NCBI GenBank assembly: GCA_016165875.1
Contig: JABBOT010000080.1
Location: forward strand, 6,430,759-6,494,758
Source: Acanthopleura granulata
Lineage: Eukaryota > Mollusca > Polyplacophora > Chitonida > Chitonidae
DNA: 64,000 bases
Reading direction: 5' to 3'
The notes under the pieces are model-generated. The model searched no databases. It was not told the DNA's origin and worked only from the letters and a program-made list of their open reading frames with translations. Position numbers and translations under genes: made by a program. Shown here piece by piece: positions 61,886 to 64,000 of the stretch (within the stretch, counting starts at the first letter, position 1; each line of letters starts with the position of its first letter).

Positions 61886-63203
61886 CCTCATTTCAGTTCG
61901 AATGGTTATATATTCGAAACATCTCAACCATTCGATGATGTTGAGCAAATCTCGCTCGAGTAATGCTAGTAAATAATGGTTATTATCGATCTTAGATTTA
62001 ATGCAGTAACCCAGGGCAAAAAAAAAAACCCCACCACCCAGCAGTATGAAAGATTAATCAATACGCGTGTTTGTTTCTATCGGCTCAATTTCCACGCGCA
62101 TTTGGTCCACAAGTATATGTCGTCGCCAAAAGACTTTCCCTTTCCAGACAGATCCTCTAAAAGCATTTGACATGCAACATAAACTGACTGAAAACGGTTG
62201 AATAGTTATAGCAATACAGAGGGTTCAGAGTCACGTATAGGCGCAGTTAATGTAACACGGGCGACGTCCCTGAGACGGCCCGGGGCGGTACACACCTCTT
62301 CAATGTCCCATGTGCTCGTGGATATGTAACCGCATGACCGGCGTTAAAAAATTTATATGTTCCCTTTTTATATGTAAATACTACTTTTTCCAAGCGATGA
62401 CTGGTGAGTAAAAATGAAATGTATTAAAATATTTGCCTGTTTAAAACGAGCGTGCAATTACACTACACTCTACACTTTGTGTCACACATGAAAGACTTTG
62501 ACAGCAGGAGTGATTGTATCTCGGATCATTAGAACTGCATGGCAACAGCTCATTCGCTAGAAGGCCAACTTCATTAAGGGATACAAACGGCCATGTTTCT
62601 CTGGAGCCCGTACTCCTGTTTTGGCCCGACACTCGTCTGCTTACCTCTCCCCAGCTCAGAGCGCTCTTTCTCCTTATTTACCGGATTTTTTGATGGAAAA
62701 CTCCTGGGAAGCGGCCAGGTGCTTTTTTGTTTCCGCTCGCGATCAATATCAATCAAACCCTATCTCACCTGCACAGGGCAGCACACCTTGTTGCAAAAAC
62801 TGGTATGGGTTATTCACAAACTAGGATGATTTCCCCACGAGACACACCGGATATCGCTTTGCTTGTGACAAGCACGTAATAAAGGTGGACGTCTACCTGT
62901 TACAGTTAGACCCAATTACCTGAGTTACGCAAGCGGCAATTCAGACGGGATACCTGGCAGCACCAGCATAACCAAACTACAGGCCAGTGTTCATATCAGT
63001 CGGGTAGTTTCAGCATTTTCAGCTACACCAGTTTTTCTTTCGCTACAGAAACGATCTTCCAATTGCAAGTTTTAAGCTTCGTCCGCAAGGAGGAATCGGG
63101 TTTTACAGGCATTTTTTCTGTAGATGAACTTTCTGGTGCATTTGGAGAATTCAATGGTTACTATTTGAGGATCACACGTCTCAAACTCCCTGGTGTCTGG
63201 TGA
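61886..63203. other. Intergenic and presumed upstream region of the right-hand gene
   Basis: No known promoter element stands out. The 62590-63300 part is GC-richer than the desert. Overlapping frames at 62593-62829 are open on both strands and show no domain. A non-coding first exon may lie here. Confidence 0.35.
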
Positions 63204-63272
63204 CAGACGAACCATTTTCGACAACATACGTGCGAGAGTGATCTGGTCCGTTACTGGCACCGGTTCTTCGAT

Positions 63273-63464
63273 ATGGGGTCGTCTGGGGAGGCCCGTGGCC
63301 CCATCGACGTTCTGGGACCCAATACCAACTGTCTTAACACCAGTGTATCGACCGCCCCTGGGGGACCGGACACTGTCCGGATTGTCCTTTCTTGTCTGAC
63401 CACAGCCTGTATCATCTGTCTCATAGTCGCGGCGGTTGTTCTCTTTCGCCTAAGAGAAACCAAG
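63273..63464 (+). CDS. Probable first coding exon of an unidentified membrane protein, partial gene
   Basis: The frame opens after a TGA at 63201-63203, and its first ATG is at 63273. It gives 64 whole codons and ends in phase 0 at CAAG|GTAATG. Residues 1-35 are polar with Cys20 and a sequon at N22 (NTS). Residues 37-58 are a strong membrane segment (IVLSCLTTACIICLIVAAVV) with three Cys, followed by basic FRLRETK. Such a layout, without a cleavable signal peptide, suits an N-out/C-in protein: a single-pass protein or the first helix of a multi-pass receptor. I do not recognise the family. Reading past the donor adds only 19 codons before TAA at 63522-63524. The following exons lie to the right of the window. 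Confidence 0.45.
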
Positions 63465-63688
63465 GTAATGCTATTCTCTTCCTTTCACAATGTTTATGTT
63501 TTGAAGCTGTTTTTCCAAGTATAATGAATGATTGGGTTACACGATGGCAATATTTCATCCATATTACTTGAGAGAAAGCAAAGGTAACGCTATTCTGTTC
63601 CCTTCACAATGTTAAACATTTGAAGTGATATAAGCTAAGTACAATGAACGAATCACCACGGTTCAACCTCATATTCATGTCACTTAAA
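63451..63688. repeat. Diverged two-copy tandem duplication (119 bp) that includes the splice donor
   Basis: Copy 1 is 63451-63569 and copy 2 63570-63688. GAGAAACCAAG|GTAATGCTATTCT matches GAGAAAGCAAAG|GTAACGCTATTCT, and CCTTTCACAATGTT, TTTGAAG, AAGTA.AATGAA and ATATT..ATC/GTCACTT blocks follow in both. A second potential donor therefore sits at 63584, 119 bp downstream of the first. Confidence 0.8.
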
Positions 63689-63772
63689 AATGTCCACTGT
63701 TTTCATCTTGAAGGTTGTCAATATTTGTTGAGCGTTCCCACTCACATACGCTGCATGAAGTATGAATGGATG

Positions 63773-63895
63773 AAAGAAAGAATGAATGAATGAATGATTA
63801 AATCAATGAATGACTGAGTGATTCCATAAATGAAATACGGGGTTTAACGCCACATTAACTGTAAATCAGCCACATTATGGCGACAAAGCACTAAA
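63773..63895 (-). mobile_element. Second SINE-like family, third copy
   Basis: A GAATGAATGAATGAATGATT tail is followed by interrupted AATGA repeats. GGGGTTTAACGCCACATTAA, CTGTAAATCAGCCACATTAT and GGCGACAAAGC then match the family at 59284 and 60175. It lies in the inferred first intron of the right-hand gene. Confidence 0.65.
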
Positions 63896-63917
63896 CTCAT
63901 AAATGTATTTAGTGCTT
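63886..63917. repeat. Perfect 10 bp inverted repeat
   Basis: AAGCACTAAA (63886-63895) and TTTAGTGCTT (63908-63917) are separated by 12 bp and could form a small hairpin. Confidence 0.7.
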
Positions 63918-64000
63918 CTCTACTCATTATACATGTACAAAGCAATATTTTCGTCATATTTTATACAATTTTATACGCATTGTTTTGTTCATGTCCCAGT

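Overview
This window looks like nuclear DNA from an animal, most likely a mollusc. It has long non-coding stretches, spliced genes with GT donor sites, and many copies of a tRNA-derived SINE whose core and AAATAAAT tail I associate with molluscan genomes. There are no operons, ribosome binding sites, rRNA genes, intact tRNA genes or CRISPR arrays. Most open frames over 60 codons lack an ATG, lie inside repeats, or are open on both strands, and I treat them as chance.

Only two coding exons are supported, one at each end, and they point away from each other. On the minus strand, 2264-2912 is the first coding exon of a class C GPCR of the GPR158/GPR179 (metabotropic glycine receptor, fly Smog) family. 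It carries a signal peptide and an extracellular Cache-type region, and it ends at a textbook splice donor, so the rest of the gene lies to the left. On the plus strand, 63273-63464 is a probable first coding exon of an unidentified membrane protein, with a short glycosylatable N terminus and one transmembrane segment. It also ends at a splice donor, so that gene runs off to the right. The roughly 60 kb between them is a gene desert or contains only non-coding exons that I cannot see.

The desert is shaped by mobile and tandem repeats. At least sixteen full-length or 5'-truncated SINE pieces are scattered in both orientations, and four of them keep recognisable target-site duplications. A second SINE-like family with a CATT-repeat tail appears three times near the right end. 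A roughly 180 bp MITE with about 36 bp terminal inverted repeats lies at 36381-36557. Tandem repeats include a 60 bp minisatellite (7381-7870), an 18 bp one (30142-30312), a degenerate one of about 60 bp in the receptor intron (1-355), one of about 75 bp (61083-61366), one of about 170-230 bp (52963-53600), and several two-copy duplications. One of these duplications repeats the splice donor of the right-hand gene.

One possible decayed coding frame (56597-57346, minus) is recorded as a weak candidate. I found no convincing new multi-gene system. The points most worth checking are the receptor exon, the duplicated donor, the frame-preserving minisatellite, the MITE, the inverted SINE pairs, and the cluster of CRE-like sites at 11315-11405.
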